This document shows positions 36,712 through 49,339 of a DNA stretch of 64,000 nt, one piece after another. The notes below the pieces were generated by a model. That model was not told where the DNA came from. It did no database searches and saw nothing but the letters and a program-made list of their open reading frames with translations. This DNA comes from Phaseolus vulgaris (taxonomy: Eukaryota > Streptophyta > Magnoliopsida > Fabales > Fabaceae), in NCBI RefSeq assembly GCF_000499845.2, contig NC_023749.2, positions 42,616,658 through 42,680,657 on the forward strand. Reading direction: 5' to 3'. A program made the position numbers and the translations under genes. Within the stretch, counting starts at the first letter, position 1. Every line of letters begins with the position of its first letter.

Positions 36712-39700
36712 ATGGAATGCTTTCATGTAAATCGTAGTTGGATGTACGATAGATGCTATATTGGCAGAGGGGGTTTAAAAGAAAGTTTTGTGAATAGGGT
36801 TGAAGAGTTTGTCATTAAAGCTTGTCAACAACAATCTTATTTGAATGAAAGGAAGCTTAGATGTCCATGCGATAAATGTCAATGTACAAAGATTTTTCCA
36901 ATTGAAATGGTCAAGCTTCACCTCTATAAAAACGGTTTCATGTATGATTATCATGTTTGGATTCATCATGGTGAACAAGTGCCACATGTTAATGACAATG
37001 ACGATCACGTTCGTGTTTCAAGTAGTGATGTACATGTGGATGAAAGTGAATAATATGTAGCAATGCAAGACATGGTGTACGATGCTCTTGGGCAACATGA
37101 GACATTTGAACCATCTAATTTTAATAACAGAGAGGAGCCTCCCAATGAAGAAGCTCAGAGATTTTATGATCTGTTGTTAAAGGCTAATGAGCCATTGTTT
37201 GAAGGGGCTGTAGATTCTAAATTATCAATGTGTATGAAATTGTTAGCTTGCAAGTCTAATTGGAATGTTCCTAACCAATGCTTAGATTTCATCACAACAA
37301 TGTTGTCGGATGCTACACCAATAAAAGAGGGTTTGCCAAAAAGTTATTATGATGCTAAGAGGTTAGTGTCAATGTTGGGGTTGAAGGCTAAGAGGATAGA
37401 TTGTTGTGTAAAAGGTTGTATGCTTTTTTATGACAATGAATATGGGAAAAATGATAGACGACTACTACAGTGTAAATTTTGTCATCATGCACGATATCAT
37501 GACCCAAAAGTTGGAACAAGTAAAAGAAAACCAATTCCTCTGAAAAGAATGTTCTATTTTCCTATAATTCCAAGATTACAAAGATTGTTTGCATCTATGC
37601 AAACTTCAGGACAAATGACATGGCACTATGACAATAGAAGACCTTCAGGTGTGCTACGACATCCCTCAGATGGTGAAGCTTGGAAACATTTTGATCAATT
37701 ACATCCTGAATTTGCCGCTGAGCCACGTAATATACGACTTGGTTTATGCTCTGATGGATTTAATCCATATATTCAAGCATCAACAAAACCTTACTCTTGT
37801 TGGCCAGTAATTGTCACCCCATATAATCTTCCTCCTGAAATGTGCATGTCTAGACCCTATATGTTTTTGAGTTGTCTCATTCCCGGTCCACATAATCTGA
37901 AGGCTCGTATCGATATTTATTTGCAACCATTTATCGATGATCTTAAAAAGTTGTGGAGTGGTGTTCAAACATACGATATTTCAAGGAAGCAAAACTTTAT
38001 GATGCGAGCAAGTCTAATGTGGACAATTAATGACTTCCCTGCATATGGCATGTTGTCTGGTTGGGGGACTCAAGGTAAATTGGCTTGCCCGTATTGCTTG
38101 GAGCACACAAAGGCCTTTTAGATTAGAACATGAAAAAAAAAATAGTTGGTTTGACTCACACCGTAGGTTCCTGCCTAATGATCATACATTTAGGAGGAAT
38201 AAAAAGGCTTTCAAAAAGGACAAAGTTGAAATGGGTGGACCACCACCTATGTTTACATCTGAAGAGGTTTGGAATATAGTTAGGAATCTACCAACAGTCA
38301 TAGATGAGCCTCACATGTCCAAATTACCAGGTTATGGAGAGTGGCATAATTGGACAAAAAGAAGTATCTTTTGGGATCTTCCATATTGGAAAGATAATTT
38401 ATTGAGGCACAATCTTGATGTTATGCATATAGAGAAAAATTTCTTTGACAATATATTTAACACCGTCATGGATGTAAAAGGTAAAACAAAGGACAATGAT
38501 AAGGCAAGAAAAGACCTAACATTGCATTGTAGGAGACCTGATTTGGAGTTAAAGTTGCAAGCTAATGGGAAGATTCTAAAACCAAAAGCAAATTACACTT
38601 TAACTACAGGGGAATCAAAGTTAGTTTATCAATGGATAAAAGAACTTTGTATGCCTGATGGTTATTCTTCAAATTTGGCAAGATGTGTGGATGTAGACAG
38701 GGGGAAGATGCTTGGAATGAAAAGTCATGATTTCCATATATTCATGGAGTGTTTACTTCCTATTGCATTTCATTCATTACCAGTGCATGTTTTGAATCCA
38801 CTTATCGAAGTCAGCCATTTCTTCAAAGATTTGTGCTCGACAACAATAAAGGATCATGACTTGGTTAGAATGGAAGAAAATATTTCAATCATTCTTTGCA
38901 AGTTGGAGAGAGTATTCCCCCCTGCATTCTTTGATTCAATGGAACACCTTCCAATTCATCTTGCAAATGAAGCAAGACTTGGTGGACCAGTTCAATATAG
39001 ATGGATGTATCCATTTGAAAGGTATGAAAAATATTATTGTTATTATGTCAAAATAGTTCATTTATTTGTCTAAATCCATCTCCAATTTACTTAATTATAG
39101 GTTTATGGGTGATTCTAAACGCTCAGTGAAAAATAAGGCTCAAGTTGAAGGATCAATTTCTGCATCTTACTTGCACCGAGAAACAATTCACTTTTGTTTC
39201 CACTATTTCAAGAACTTCATGTTGTCACCACGAAATCGTAGAAATGAAATACCTCGTGGAATTGAAAGTTTTCCATCAATGTTATCCATCTTTAACCAGC
39301 CTGGTCGTTCTTCAGGAAAAAAGTTAATCCATTGGTTCAACCATAAAAAATGGAACTATGTCCATGTTCATGTTTTGATCAATTGCGACAAAGTAAAACC
39401 ATACCTCGAGTGAGTATATCAAATAATTGACTTCAATTTTTGACAAAATTGATCCTCTAAATAAACCATTCTTGATTGTGTTAATATGTTTCACAGTTCA
39501 TTCTTGCAATCTAAACAAATAAGCTCATCAAATGCATCAAATGATATACATGCACATTTCCCTGAATGGTTTACAGGTCAGGTATGATCAACTCAATGTG
39601 ATTAAGTTATGTCTTATATAACCTAAAAAAATATAAATAAGTCAGTATCTCTTGCCTTTGTAGGTTACAAGTGAGCCTTTAAATGTAAGAAACATACACT

Positions 39701-40444
39701 TAAGGGAATTATCATATGGCCCTTTCACATGTGCTAATGAATGGCACACTTACTTCGTCAATCGGCACAAATTTCACACTCATGCATGGAGCAAGGGGAA
39801 AAAAAACAATAAATAGTGGTGTTTATGTAAAGGGGCTCACGGAAGGAGGCCATGATGATTTCTATGGATTCATTGAACACATATATGAGCTAGAGTACAA
39901 TTCTTCGAGCTCCCCAAAGAAAGTGGTGGTATTTTATTGTCAGTGGTTTGATCCATCACATAGAGGTACAATAGTGGATCCTAAATATGGAATTGTGGAC
40001 ATTCACATGGAGAAAAGGTATTTACCCTTTGATCCATTTATCCTTGCACATAATGTAAGACAAGTATATTATGTCCCCTATCCGACATCAAGAAAGGACA
40101 AAAAAAGTTGGTGTGTTGCAATTAAAACAAAGCCTAGAGGTCGCATTGAATCTCTTGATATGGAAGATGATGTTCTTTACCAAATAGATGAAATGTCACA
40201 TGTAAATGAAGTAATTGAAGTTGAAGGTATTTCAGGATTCCAACATTCGCAGGTTCATGTTGAAGAAGTGGACGAAGATAATGAATTTCAAGATTTTCAA
40301 GAAGAGGATAATGAAGAGGAGTTTGAAGATAGTGAAAATGGGGACACTGAAAATGATTATACTGGAGAGGATAGTGAAGATGGGCAACTTGAACGAAATG
40401 ATTCAGAAGAAGACAATGAAGAACATGAATTTGATGATGATTGA
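36712..40444 (+). pseudogene. TNP2-like CACTA transposase
   Basis: The transposase cuts and pastes CACTA elements by binding the terminal repeats. The gene starts at ATG 36712 with a transposase-associated domain (MECFHVNRSWMY; CPCDKCQC zinc-binding cluster). The Transposase_21 core follows (LYPIIPRLQRL-like block; DGEAWKHFD, LVIPGP-type SCLIPGPHNLKARIDIYLQP). The C-terminal DUF4218 and DUF4216 regions come next, with an acidic tail ending at 40444. Introns lie at 39022-39100, about 39410-39496 and 39582-39663. It is broken by a TAA at 37051-37053 and by an extra T in a T-run near 38117, so this copy is probably inactive. Confidence 0.85.
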
Positions 40445-40608
40445 ATTATGTGTTATGAATACATTATGTGATTGTTAGTGTTGCTATTTTCTTGTTTATG
40501 TAATAACACAATGATTCTTCTGTGAAAGAAACTTTTATTATGTTGTGTGTTTTTAATTGCAATATGTTCCTTTCATTTATAATTGATAATATAATTTTTT
40601 TGTTATAG

Positions 40609-42690
40609 ATGTCTTCAGGAGGATGTGACCAACCAAAACCTTACTTATCTGGTCAAAATAAGGGGAAAAGGGTAATGAAGCGTAAAAGGCCACAATATGT
40701 GCTTAAAGTAAATATTCCACCCCCACCAAATGCTCCTATTGCACATGTACCTTCCCCATTCCCAACTCCTGCACATACATCTTCTCCTACCCCAGGTCTC
40801 ACGCCTATCTCTACCGCTGCATCTTTTCCATGTCCTACGACTACAGACATACCTTTTCAATCAAGAAGAGACAATTCTCCCACCACATCTTCCCCAACCC
40901 CAGTTGTGGCATCAGCGCCTTCTCCATCAGGTACATGACCCTCAACATCATCAGTACCATCACCATTGCCAAGGGTTACACCATTATCAACACCCTCACC
41001 GCTATCAGTGCCTTCTAGAATCAAAGATTGTGCTATTGGGGAAGGTGCACAGATTTATCCTAATAGAGGTGATGCAAAATCAAACAATGAGGATGACACT
41101 CTCTCAGTTGGTCATGCTCTTCCTATGATTTCACCTTATGGTAATGGGTAAGTAAAGACCATAAATAAAATCTTTCACATTATTTCTTTTATCAATTTAT
41201 TATCTAATAATTTCTTTATTACTTGTTTTTTTAAGGTTTCATCCATGTAGGGTTGCATCACAGGCAATCACATTCATCATTAAACAACAATATTGTCAGC
41301 CATTGCTTACATGGGGTTCAATGACTAATGAAGACAGAGAAATCTTCTTCAAACGTTTTAAAGTATTTCTTCTTATACGTTTTAAAGTATTTCTTCTTAT
41401 ATTTAGTATTAACAATACTTGTTATATTATACTTGTTGCATTTAATTAAAATGTCCATTTGTTTTGGTATTTGGCATCTTCCATAATTGAATTCTCAGTT
41501 ATTATTTCTTTAAAGTGTTGTATTAAAAATTTCTTCACTTTTTTAACTATAAATTTTGTGTTTACATAGAAAAAAGTTTGTTGGAAACCTGAACATGAGG
41601 AAAGGATTAAAAAAAACTTCCACTCAAAAGTCACACATAGGTTATCTGAAATGCTCATGGAAGCTAGAAAAAATGGGAAAAAGCCTATTTGGATGTTTGA
41701 TGATGTCTAGACTTCTTTGCTATCTCAGTGGAATTCGCCTGACTTTCGTTCCAAGTGTATTCAAAACCAAAAGAACCGAACATCTTATACAGGTGGTTCT
41801 TTACACACAGGTGGCTCCATTAGTACACATGAGTATGCCATTCGCATGGTATGTATTCACGAAACATATAAGTTGCATTGGACTTTGTTTGCAATTGGTT
41901 TTGAATTATGTTTTATGATTACATATTATTCTATTATACAATGTTTGAAGGTTAGATATTTGATAATACTACATTGGATTATACCAAGTTTAAGAAGTTG
42001 GATGATATTGTTTTGCATAAAAATAATATTATTTATGTTTGTTGTTTATAGGCAAAAGAATTGGGTCGTCCTGCATATATTGATGAGGTATTTATGCAGA
42101 CTCATATACGAAAAAGTAGTGGTGAATTTATTGATGAAAGATCGAGACGTACACACATGAGTTACATTTTGTTGTTATTTGTCTTTATTTTAATTATATA
42201 TTGTACATATGACATTATTTTTGTGTATCAATAATAGGAAGAATTTCAGAGTAGACTTTCACAAGTCAGATCAGAGGTTGCATCTGGATCATCCCCTATA
42301 GATTTTGCAGAGGAAGATAGAATTAGACTTGAAAGTTGGCTTCTTGCAGCAGGTGGCAAGAAGAAAGGTCGAATCTACGGGGTTGGAGACTTGGCTCATA
42401 ACTTTAAACGTGGTAATACTCTCACCTATAATCAACCTTCGAGTTCCTCTGAGGATTCACCAAGCGTTTTGTTGCTAAAGGAAGAAGTTCGAAATTATAA
42501 GGAACACAATGATAAACTCACCGAGCATGTGAAATCATTGGTTAGTATCATTCTTCCTTTCCTTCCTCCCGAAGCACGAAGTTCTGTTGCACAACAATCT
42601 CAACAAGTATTGTCGCCACAAGAACCACCAAGGCAAAAGGAACCACCTACGCAACAACAAGATGACGATAATCATTATGTAGACTATTAG
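40609..42690 (+). pseudogene. TNP1-like (Ptta/En-Spm family) CACTA protein
   Basis: This is the second gene of the element. The first exon, 40609-41147, encodes a basic start (NKGKRVMKRKRPQYVL) and a long Pro/Ser/Thr-rich region. Further exons at ~41236-41362, 41570-41848, 42052-42160 and 42239-42690 carry the PTTA/En-Spm domain (KPEHEERIKKNFHSKVTHRL, ISTHEYAIRM, EEFQSRLSQVRSE) and a C-terminal Glu/Gln-rich coiled-coil region. Stops at 40936-40938 and ~41708 interrupt it. In En/Spm this class of protein binds subterminal repeats. Confidence 0.75.
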
Positions 42691-43203
42691 GATTATGTTT
42701 GTAGTTTTTTTGAACAACAAAATACATTACAAGTTCACTTGATTTTTGAATTAGGATTTTTAGTTATGTTTCAAGTTTGTTTTGATTTTTAGATGTTTCA
42801 AGTGGACTTGACTTTATATTATGTTATCTTTTATATGATGAGATTTTAATTATGTTATATTTGAATTTGAAATTAAATGTGTGTTGGATATGTTAAATTA
42901 TACAGGTTTTAAAAAAGCCATTCATTTAAATGTATGAATAGACATTTTGATGGATGTATGATTACATACGGAATTACCTACGGACTGATGTTCGTGGGTA
43001 TTACCGACGGACTGATGTTCGTGGGTATTACCCACGGACTGCTGTTACCCACGAGTTCATATTTCGTAGGTAAATTATCGACGCCAACATTACATATGAA
43101 TTTTTTCCGTGGAAAATCCATAGGTAATGCTGATTTACCTACGAATTTCCGCTCTTACATACAGATTTTGTTCGTAGGTAAATCGGTTATTTTTTTAGTG
43201 CAC

Positions 43204-44110
43204 ATAATTAGAGTGATTAAATTTTTGACTCTTCTGTAAAGATGAAAAGTCAAAAATGAAAACCAAGAACGTAGTTATCGATCTTTGTTAAAAGTTGAAA
43301 ATAACGTTTTGTTAAAAAAGTAATAATTAAGAGAGAAAATATTTTATAATCCAATTTTTAATTAAAGGAATAGGAAGGAACAGAATATACAAATATAATA
43401 AACGATCTAATTAATAATTAATGGCTTTTGTAACACGATGAACATGTGATTGCATATTGGATATTACAAAACTAATCAAAACATGGAGAGAAAAAAATGT
43501 CATTGAAATTTATTATTTTATACGTACCCTTATATGTTGACTCTTCTAAATTTTTTACTTTTATTATTTTCATTTTCAATAATTTAATTTATATTTTATT
43601 TAAATTAATTAATTTAATATATTATTACTATTTACCTTTGTTATAAGGATATCAAATGAAATCAGTGGTGTAAAAGCATCTTTTTTCTTTTAATATAAAT
43701 CTGCCAATTACTGTTAAAAATTGTCTCAGTTCCAATACAAATTTAGGTTTCAAATATATCCGATGCCATTAAATTTGTTGAAAATTTTATTTCATATTTT
43801 TTTTTTGAAGAAAATCATTTTTTTTGACAATTTTTGGAGTTATATAATAAATTTAAAAATAAATATATATTAAAAATAAATATATATTATAAAAAATATG
43901 TTTAGAATTAAATGATAAAAAATATTAAAATAATAAATTAAAAATTGTAACGCGATAATATAAAAATTAAGTTATAAATCTATCATTACCTTCTTTTTTA
44001 TCATAAGGAATCAATCTTTATAAGTTCTGTTAATTTCTCTTTAGATATTGAATGGGTATTACAAAGAGTATCACATGACATCTAACATTTCATCAACAAT
44101 ATATTTATTA
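43204..44110. other. AT-rich spacer downstream of the CACTA element
   Basis: No coding region is seen. The right part, from about 44110, begins the diverged 3' flank homologous to that of AGP copy 1. Confidence 0.5.
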
Positions 44111-44238
44111 ATTAAATTATAATTATTTTGTTTATAAAATAATTAACTCGTGAAATAATTTTGTTACAATATCACATCATCCATTCTTTCTTATATTCCT
44201 TGCTAATGATTCTTCCATTAGTCTCTCGCCATTACAGC

Positions 44239-44421
44239 TTAGTGGAACAAGGCAAAGAAAGACAAGACAGAGGCACCGACCAAGGAGCCAACAAGGGGAA
44301 AGGCAGCTGAGGCTCCACTGCTAGGACCAGGGGCGGGAGCGGGAACCTCGGCGGCAGCCACCGTGGCGCTGACGGAGGCGGCGGCGATGAGAATAGCGCA
44401 GGTGACCTTCCTCATGTCCAT
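44239..44421 (-). CDS. AGP23: Arabinogalactan peptide (AGP23-like), copy 2
   Basis: A 60-aa precursor with the same layout as copy 1: signal peptide, [10 protein letters not shown] core and hydrophobic GPI-type tail. Identity with copy 1 is almost complete from just before the stop codon to ~130 bases upstream of the ATG. It then falls off sharply on both sides, although weak similarity continues for another 100-200 bp, so the whole gene with its promoter was duplicated. The ATG at 44421 gives the standard length. The frame is open and both copies look functional. Confidence 0.87.
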   Translation of the reverse strand: MDMRKVTCAILIAAASVSATVAAAEVPAPAPGPSSGASAAFPLVGSLVGASVLSFFALFH

Positions 44422-44635
44422 GATGAATAGATGTGACTTTGTTTTGGAGACCCGCGGGTGTGCTGATGAAACAAATGTGTTTAGTTTTGTTGTGTTATTT
44501 GCTTGCAGGTCTGAGGAACAATTGTGCAGTTCATGGCCTTTTAAAGATGGGGTTTCAGTTATTTTGGGAAAACTCCACATTTTTAGGCTTGTGAAAAGGT
44601 CTTAATTGTATGGTTTTGAATGGTTTCAGGGTTTG

Positions 44636-44680
44636 ACATATATATATATATATATGTATGTATGTATGTATACACACATC
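44636..44680. repeat. (TA)n(TATG)n microsatellite in the AGP copy 2 promoter
   Basis: A TA run is followed by ATGT units. It is absent from the matching position of copy 1. Confidence 0.85.
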
Positions 44681-44699
44681 AACATGTGTTGTATTTAGG

Positions 44700-45420
44700 A
44701 AAAACAAAACTTTGTTAACCACGTGTGTGTGTTATAGGTACGTTGTGATTAAACTAGAACCTTTCAAATGGGTACATAAGTTTCGTTCAATGAGTTGTTT
44801 AGATGTCATTTAGGTTACTTTGCTTAATTATCTGATTATTTTTAATTAAAGTTATTTAAATTAAAGTCATACTAATTTTGTACAATAATATAATTTAAGT
44901 TGTAAGTCATGTTAATTTAGGTATGAATTCAAATTGTATGTTGTTTTCTTACTTATAGTTCTTATTCTTATAGTAATATTTTATGTTAGAGGGTATATAT
45001 GTTTAATGAAATAAATGTAATATCAACAAACTACTAATAACTTCTAACGAAAAATAAAATGAAACGAAATTTATGGTGTTTGGTCTTTTTTATATAAAGT
45101 TTATAGCGTTTGATTAAATTAAGGTCAAACTTCATTAATTAAAATTGACATTACGTACATAGAATAAAGAATTACATTTTTATGAATTTGATATTATTGA
45201 TTTAATATGTTTCGTTAAAAAAAATCCACTTACAACCAGGAAGTTACACGGTACATGACATTCACTCCATGTAGTTTCAAAATAAAATTCATATATTTTT
45301 ATAATTTAAATAAAAAGACACTCAAATTTTCTATAATTTTATATAAATACTTATATTTTTAATTAATAAAAGTCACCTTTATTCTATTTAAAAAAAAAAA
45401 AGAAATAGTATTTGTTCCGG
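44700..45420. other. AT-rich upstream region of AGP copy 2
   Basis: Non-coding. The part nearest the gene, to ~44800, is weakly similar to 28300-28430 upstream of copy 1. Confidence 0.4.
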
Positions 45421-45537
45421 TTGGAGATCTCACATCGATTAGAGATTAGGAAGTTTCATAATATATTAATAAGTGCAAACCTCACCTCATGAGTCGGTTT
45501 TATAGGATTGAGTTAGGCTTAAAGTCCACTTTGTCAA
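45421..45537 (+). repeat. Dispersed repeat, copy 2 (cccacatcg type)
   Basis: Diverged copy of 3054-3170 in the same orientation. It shares 'gagat..cacatcga.tagagat', 'gcaaacctcacct', 'cggtttta' and 'gagtta.gcttaaagtcca'. Confidence 0.5.
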
Positions 45538-45649
45538 AGTTCATTTTCAAATTTTAATAAATGACAATTATATCTTTAAAATTAACATTATTCTCACTAT
45601 CACGATGTATTAAAAATAAAATATACATTATATTTTAATATACAAAAAA

Positions 45650-47226
45650 TTTAATGGCTATAAAATATGAAATAAAACTTATTAAGAGGTGGAGAATGAG
45701 GTGGAGGGTCCGGTTGTAGAATTAAGAGGTGAAAAGATGTTACTGAATTTTTGTGTAAAAGATGACAAATATTGGTGGCTGAAACATGGTTATCTAAAAG
45801 TTTGGTGGTACCTTGTAGAGTGATAGGAAGGCCATTGTGGTTGAAGGGAGTTGGGGTGTAGAGAAATCTGCTTGTAAGGGTCCAAAAGGACATAACTACT
45901 CCATGCCAAGGACTACATCTGCACCTTCAATAAGGATTAAGTAGAAGGGAATTGAGAAACAATGTTGTTGAATAGAAATGGTGACGTTGGGGCACAGAGA
46001 CGTGTAATGTATTTTGTCACCATTTCCAACCATTATGGAGGGGTGTGATTGGGAGGGTACAAAGGTTAAGAAAAAAGGCAAGGCGGGGTTGGAGGATGTT
46101 GTGAGAGTTGGCAGTGTCGATTAAGATGGTGACTAAGAGACTGACAATGTAACCTTGGAATTAAAGGTGTGGGCTGAAGGTGTGCCAGATAAGACTTGGA
46201 GAGATAAGTGGATGTGAGTGGAGTCCACAGGTTCTTGGGTAGTGTCTAAAGTGGAGAAAGTATATGGCGATATTTCTAATGCATTTGTATCCTAGTAACA
46301 GAAAAAAAAAGTTTGGTTGTATATTTGTGACTAAGAAAAAAATTGCATCACAATTGTAACATAGGACCGCTGCTCTTCGTTCTTGAAGTTGGCTGAGGAT
46401 ATTATTTTTATAGGAAGAGATGATGATGTAGATGGTGTGGTTGGTTGGGAAAAAGGGGAACTAGGTGGGGGTAGCAAGTGCTTGGATAACTGAGGGAGAA
46501 AGGTCGAGGAGCGTGTAAAATGCTTGGTATCATTACTCTTTGATTCCAAGAGTTTGGTGAGGTTGATGGCTTGCGTGATTGAAGTAGGTTGGGGAACAAC
46601 TAACTCATGTCTAACTTCTGGAATAAGGCTGAAGATGAAACAGTTGAGGATCATTTTGGAGTGAGGCATAAAACACGGTTGCATAGCTTTTCAAACATTT
46701 TTTGGTATTTGATAACAATGCTATGTTGACGTATTTTGAACAATTCTACTTGATGATTAGCATATGTGGAGGGCCACTACTAAAAGAATCCAATCGCTGA
46801 GTTGGTAATTTTGATACATCCACTTGAACCAACTTAGAGCGACACCACACATATAAAAAGCGTCCATGTGTAGGTGGAAGTCTCAAGCAATATTGTAAAA
46901 TTGGAGAAGGATTTGGGGGTATTTTGTTGGGTTGAAAAAAGTGTTGCAGGGATGGCAGGTAGGAGAGTGTTAATGGTGTGGGTGAGAGATTCTTGCTTTG
47001 TTTCTAACGTTATTTGTCGGTTTTCTAAAGTTTGGTGAAATCTACTATATCGGTTTTCATGGTGTTCATGGGTGTTTTGGAGATATGTTTGGAGGTTAGC
47101 TAATTTGTCTAGAATGGACTGAAGGGTTTCATTAAGGTCTTTGTTAGGTTTGGGAGGCATGAAGAGATCTCGATGAAAGCACCAAATTGATAAGAGGTTG
47201 CACATGAAAGAAAGAAAAACACACAC
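45650..47226 (-). pseudogene. Ty3/gypsy gag-protease remnant
   Basis: It begins on the minus strand near 47161 with MPPKPNKDLNETLQSILDKL and a coiled-coil gag N-terminus. A degenerate gag follows. Then comes a protease-like block (IDTANSHNILQPRLAFFLN, near 46090-46140, where family members have D-T-G) and the downstream GMEW signature near 45900. Many stops break it. The segment above the start contains 'tttggtgctttcatcgag', a position where these elements carry the primer-binding site. No RT or integrase follows at lower coordinates. Confidence 0.65.
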
Positions 47227-47229
47227 AAC

Positions 47230-48255
47230 ACAAGAAGAAAGGGGTTTAATGTCTCTGGAATAAACTACTTTTAAAAAGATAAATGTTCCTTACAATTCCT
47301 TTTTTTTCAGAGGTTTTATGAAGACGCTATTCATTGGTGGACAGTTGTCCTATAAGCTAACAAAAAAAAATAATAACAGAAAGATCTTGAAGATCCTCAC
47401 AAACAGAAAAAACATTCACAAACAACATTCTCTAGATAAAATCTTTTAGTTATGCGGGGTTGGATGTCTTCCTAATGGGCCTTTGAGGTATGAGCCCACT
47501 ATCATCCCCTGCAAAAAAAAAAAAACCTTTTGCTCTATTAACCATGGTATTTATTGCTTTATGAGAGTGTAAAAACTTGTTAAAAATGGATATGAATTTC
47601 ATAGACTGGTTAGTTTAAGTTAAGGAAAATTAGAAGATCGAGAAAGAAAAAGGTCAATTAACATTTGAAATTGATAAAATTTTGTAGAATCTATAATAAT
47701 TGTATTGTGCAGTATGGGTTTTACCGTGTTTGAATAACTATTGATAACAAGTGAGAGGATGGTCTTAGCATACGAAAATAAATTGTTCTTACCGAGGATG
47801 TCTATGAGTTGTCCAAGATGTGGTGAATACGAGTTGAGCAAGCAAACCAATTTATTTCATAGAAGATTATCGAGCTTCGATGATAATAACGATTTCACTT
47901 GTAGAAGACTCTCTGACACTCAAGTTAGTAAGAGTTTAAAGATATTTGAATAAAAGTGAGTAAAAGTATTAAGTGACCCAAGAATACTCCATGTGATAAT
48001 ATTTATAGGCTTATAAGTACTAAAGTATCCGTTAAGGTAATTATTCCTTAAAGATTTACTTTTTATACCAGCATATTAGTAACAAACACACGAAGACTTC
48101 AGACTATTACATTCGTCTAATGCAAGCATACATGGATCGTCTAATGCACAAACTTATGTTTCATCTACATCTTGATATTATTCGATCAGTTTTGAATCGT
48201 GTGATCATATCATCCAGTTGAGTTTATTTATACTTATCTCTCTAGACGTTGCTGG
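47230..48255. other. Repeat-rich non-coding stretch
   Basis: The 47740-48100 part resembles LTR leaders elsewhere in the window ('actcaagttagtaagagt..' compared with 'gatcaagttagtaagaga..' at 22870). No gene is recognised. Confidence 0.35.
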
Positions 48256-48262
48256 GGATTTT

Positions 48263-49330
48263 CTAAAAGATGATGTTTGTTTCATTCCATTTTTCCTCTG
48301 TGGCATGCTTTTCTGTCTTGATGTTATTCAGATGTCCATCCTTTATTTGTTTTGTTGGTATCCTCAAGACTTGTAAAAAAAGAATTTTTACTCTTTGGAA
48401 CCCATGCTTGGTTGGGTCCTCTTCTATTAATTTGTCTCTAGATATCCCTTTCATGGATGTTGTTAGAGACAACACCCTTTGAGACAAAAGTTATAGCTTT
48501 ATCTTCTAATGTAGGATTTTTAGTACTATAACCAAATATTGTTTTAAGATATTCTCTGGATTTTTCAGTAAGAGTTTTTATGTCAATGACTTCTTTTGGA
48601 TTATTATCTTTTTTAATAGAATGATCTAAGAGTTGATGATAATATTCTTCTAATTTTTTAATTCTTGTTGAGCTTGTGTTTTCAGGTTTTTCTTTAAAAC
48701 ATTCTTTGTGATTATTTAATTTTCTAACAATTTTATTCTCATTTCCTTTTTCCTAAGTTCAATTTCTTTGGAAGTATTTTTTAATTTATTTCTTAGAGAT
48801 TTATAAGCAGATATTGGTTGAGAATTAATAACAATAGCTTTCTGGTAGGCTTTCTTAAGGGAACATAAGTATGAAAGATTTACCTCTTTGTTGCAGTTGA
48901 TAGTACAACAAATTTCCAAGAATTATGAGATACATGTATCCTCATCAGTTACTTCTGATGCTGAATTATCTGCCATTAGACACATATGATCAGGCTCAAT
49001 ATCGAATGAGTCTGAACTGCTTTCTGATCCTTTGTGTGGTATATCAATCGTATCCCACATTTCTTTGGCGCTTGTTATGGAAATAACATTTATCAACTCA
49101 TCTTCAGATAGAGTGCATATAAGAATGTATCTAGCTTTGGCATTGAGTTTATATCTATCGTTTTGTTGCTCAATCTAGGATTCTCTCGGTAGCAATTCTC
49201 CGGTGTAATCAAGTATGGATGGAATGCCTTCTTGGATGATTTTCAGCAGGCTTTCGTCTATCTAGTCCAAAAAAATGATCATCTTTTCTTTACATAGATC
49301 ATAATTCTCTCCCTTGAAAAGGGGTGGTCT
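48263..49330 (-). pseudogene. Ty1/copia gag remnant
   Basis: On the minus strand the sequence starts with PFFKGENYDLCKERMIIFLD, the typical start of copia gag (DUF4219/UBN2) proteins. It runs through LLKIIQEGIPSIL, a degenerate middle with many stops, and a tail containing KGISRDKLIEEDPTKHGFQR and RIPTKQIKDGHLNN. The zinc knuckle is not preserved. Protease, integrase and RT are absent. Confidence 0.65.
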
Positions 49331-49339
49331 ATCTATGGT

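Larger units (their letters stand above)
32347..43200 (+). mobile_element. CACTA (En/Spm-like) transposon, 10,854 bp, nearly complete
   Basis: The left end CACTACAAGAAAAAG and the reverse complement of the right end, CACTAAAAAAATAAC, face each other. The 3-bp direct repeat CAC lies at 32344-32346 and 43201-43203. Subterminal repeats of 'gtaggtaat / attacctacggactgatgttcgtggg' occupy 32370-32480 and 42955-43190. Inside are a TNP2-like gene, a TNP1-like gene and gene fragments between 33000 and 36700. Only a few stops and one base insertion break the transposase genes, so it is a relatively young but probably non-autonomous copy. Confidence 0.88.

Noticed and set aside
42391..42720. Minus-strand ORF (61 codons) opposite the TNP1-like C-terminus
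   Set aside because: It is a shadow of the real plus-strand coding exon.
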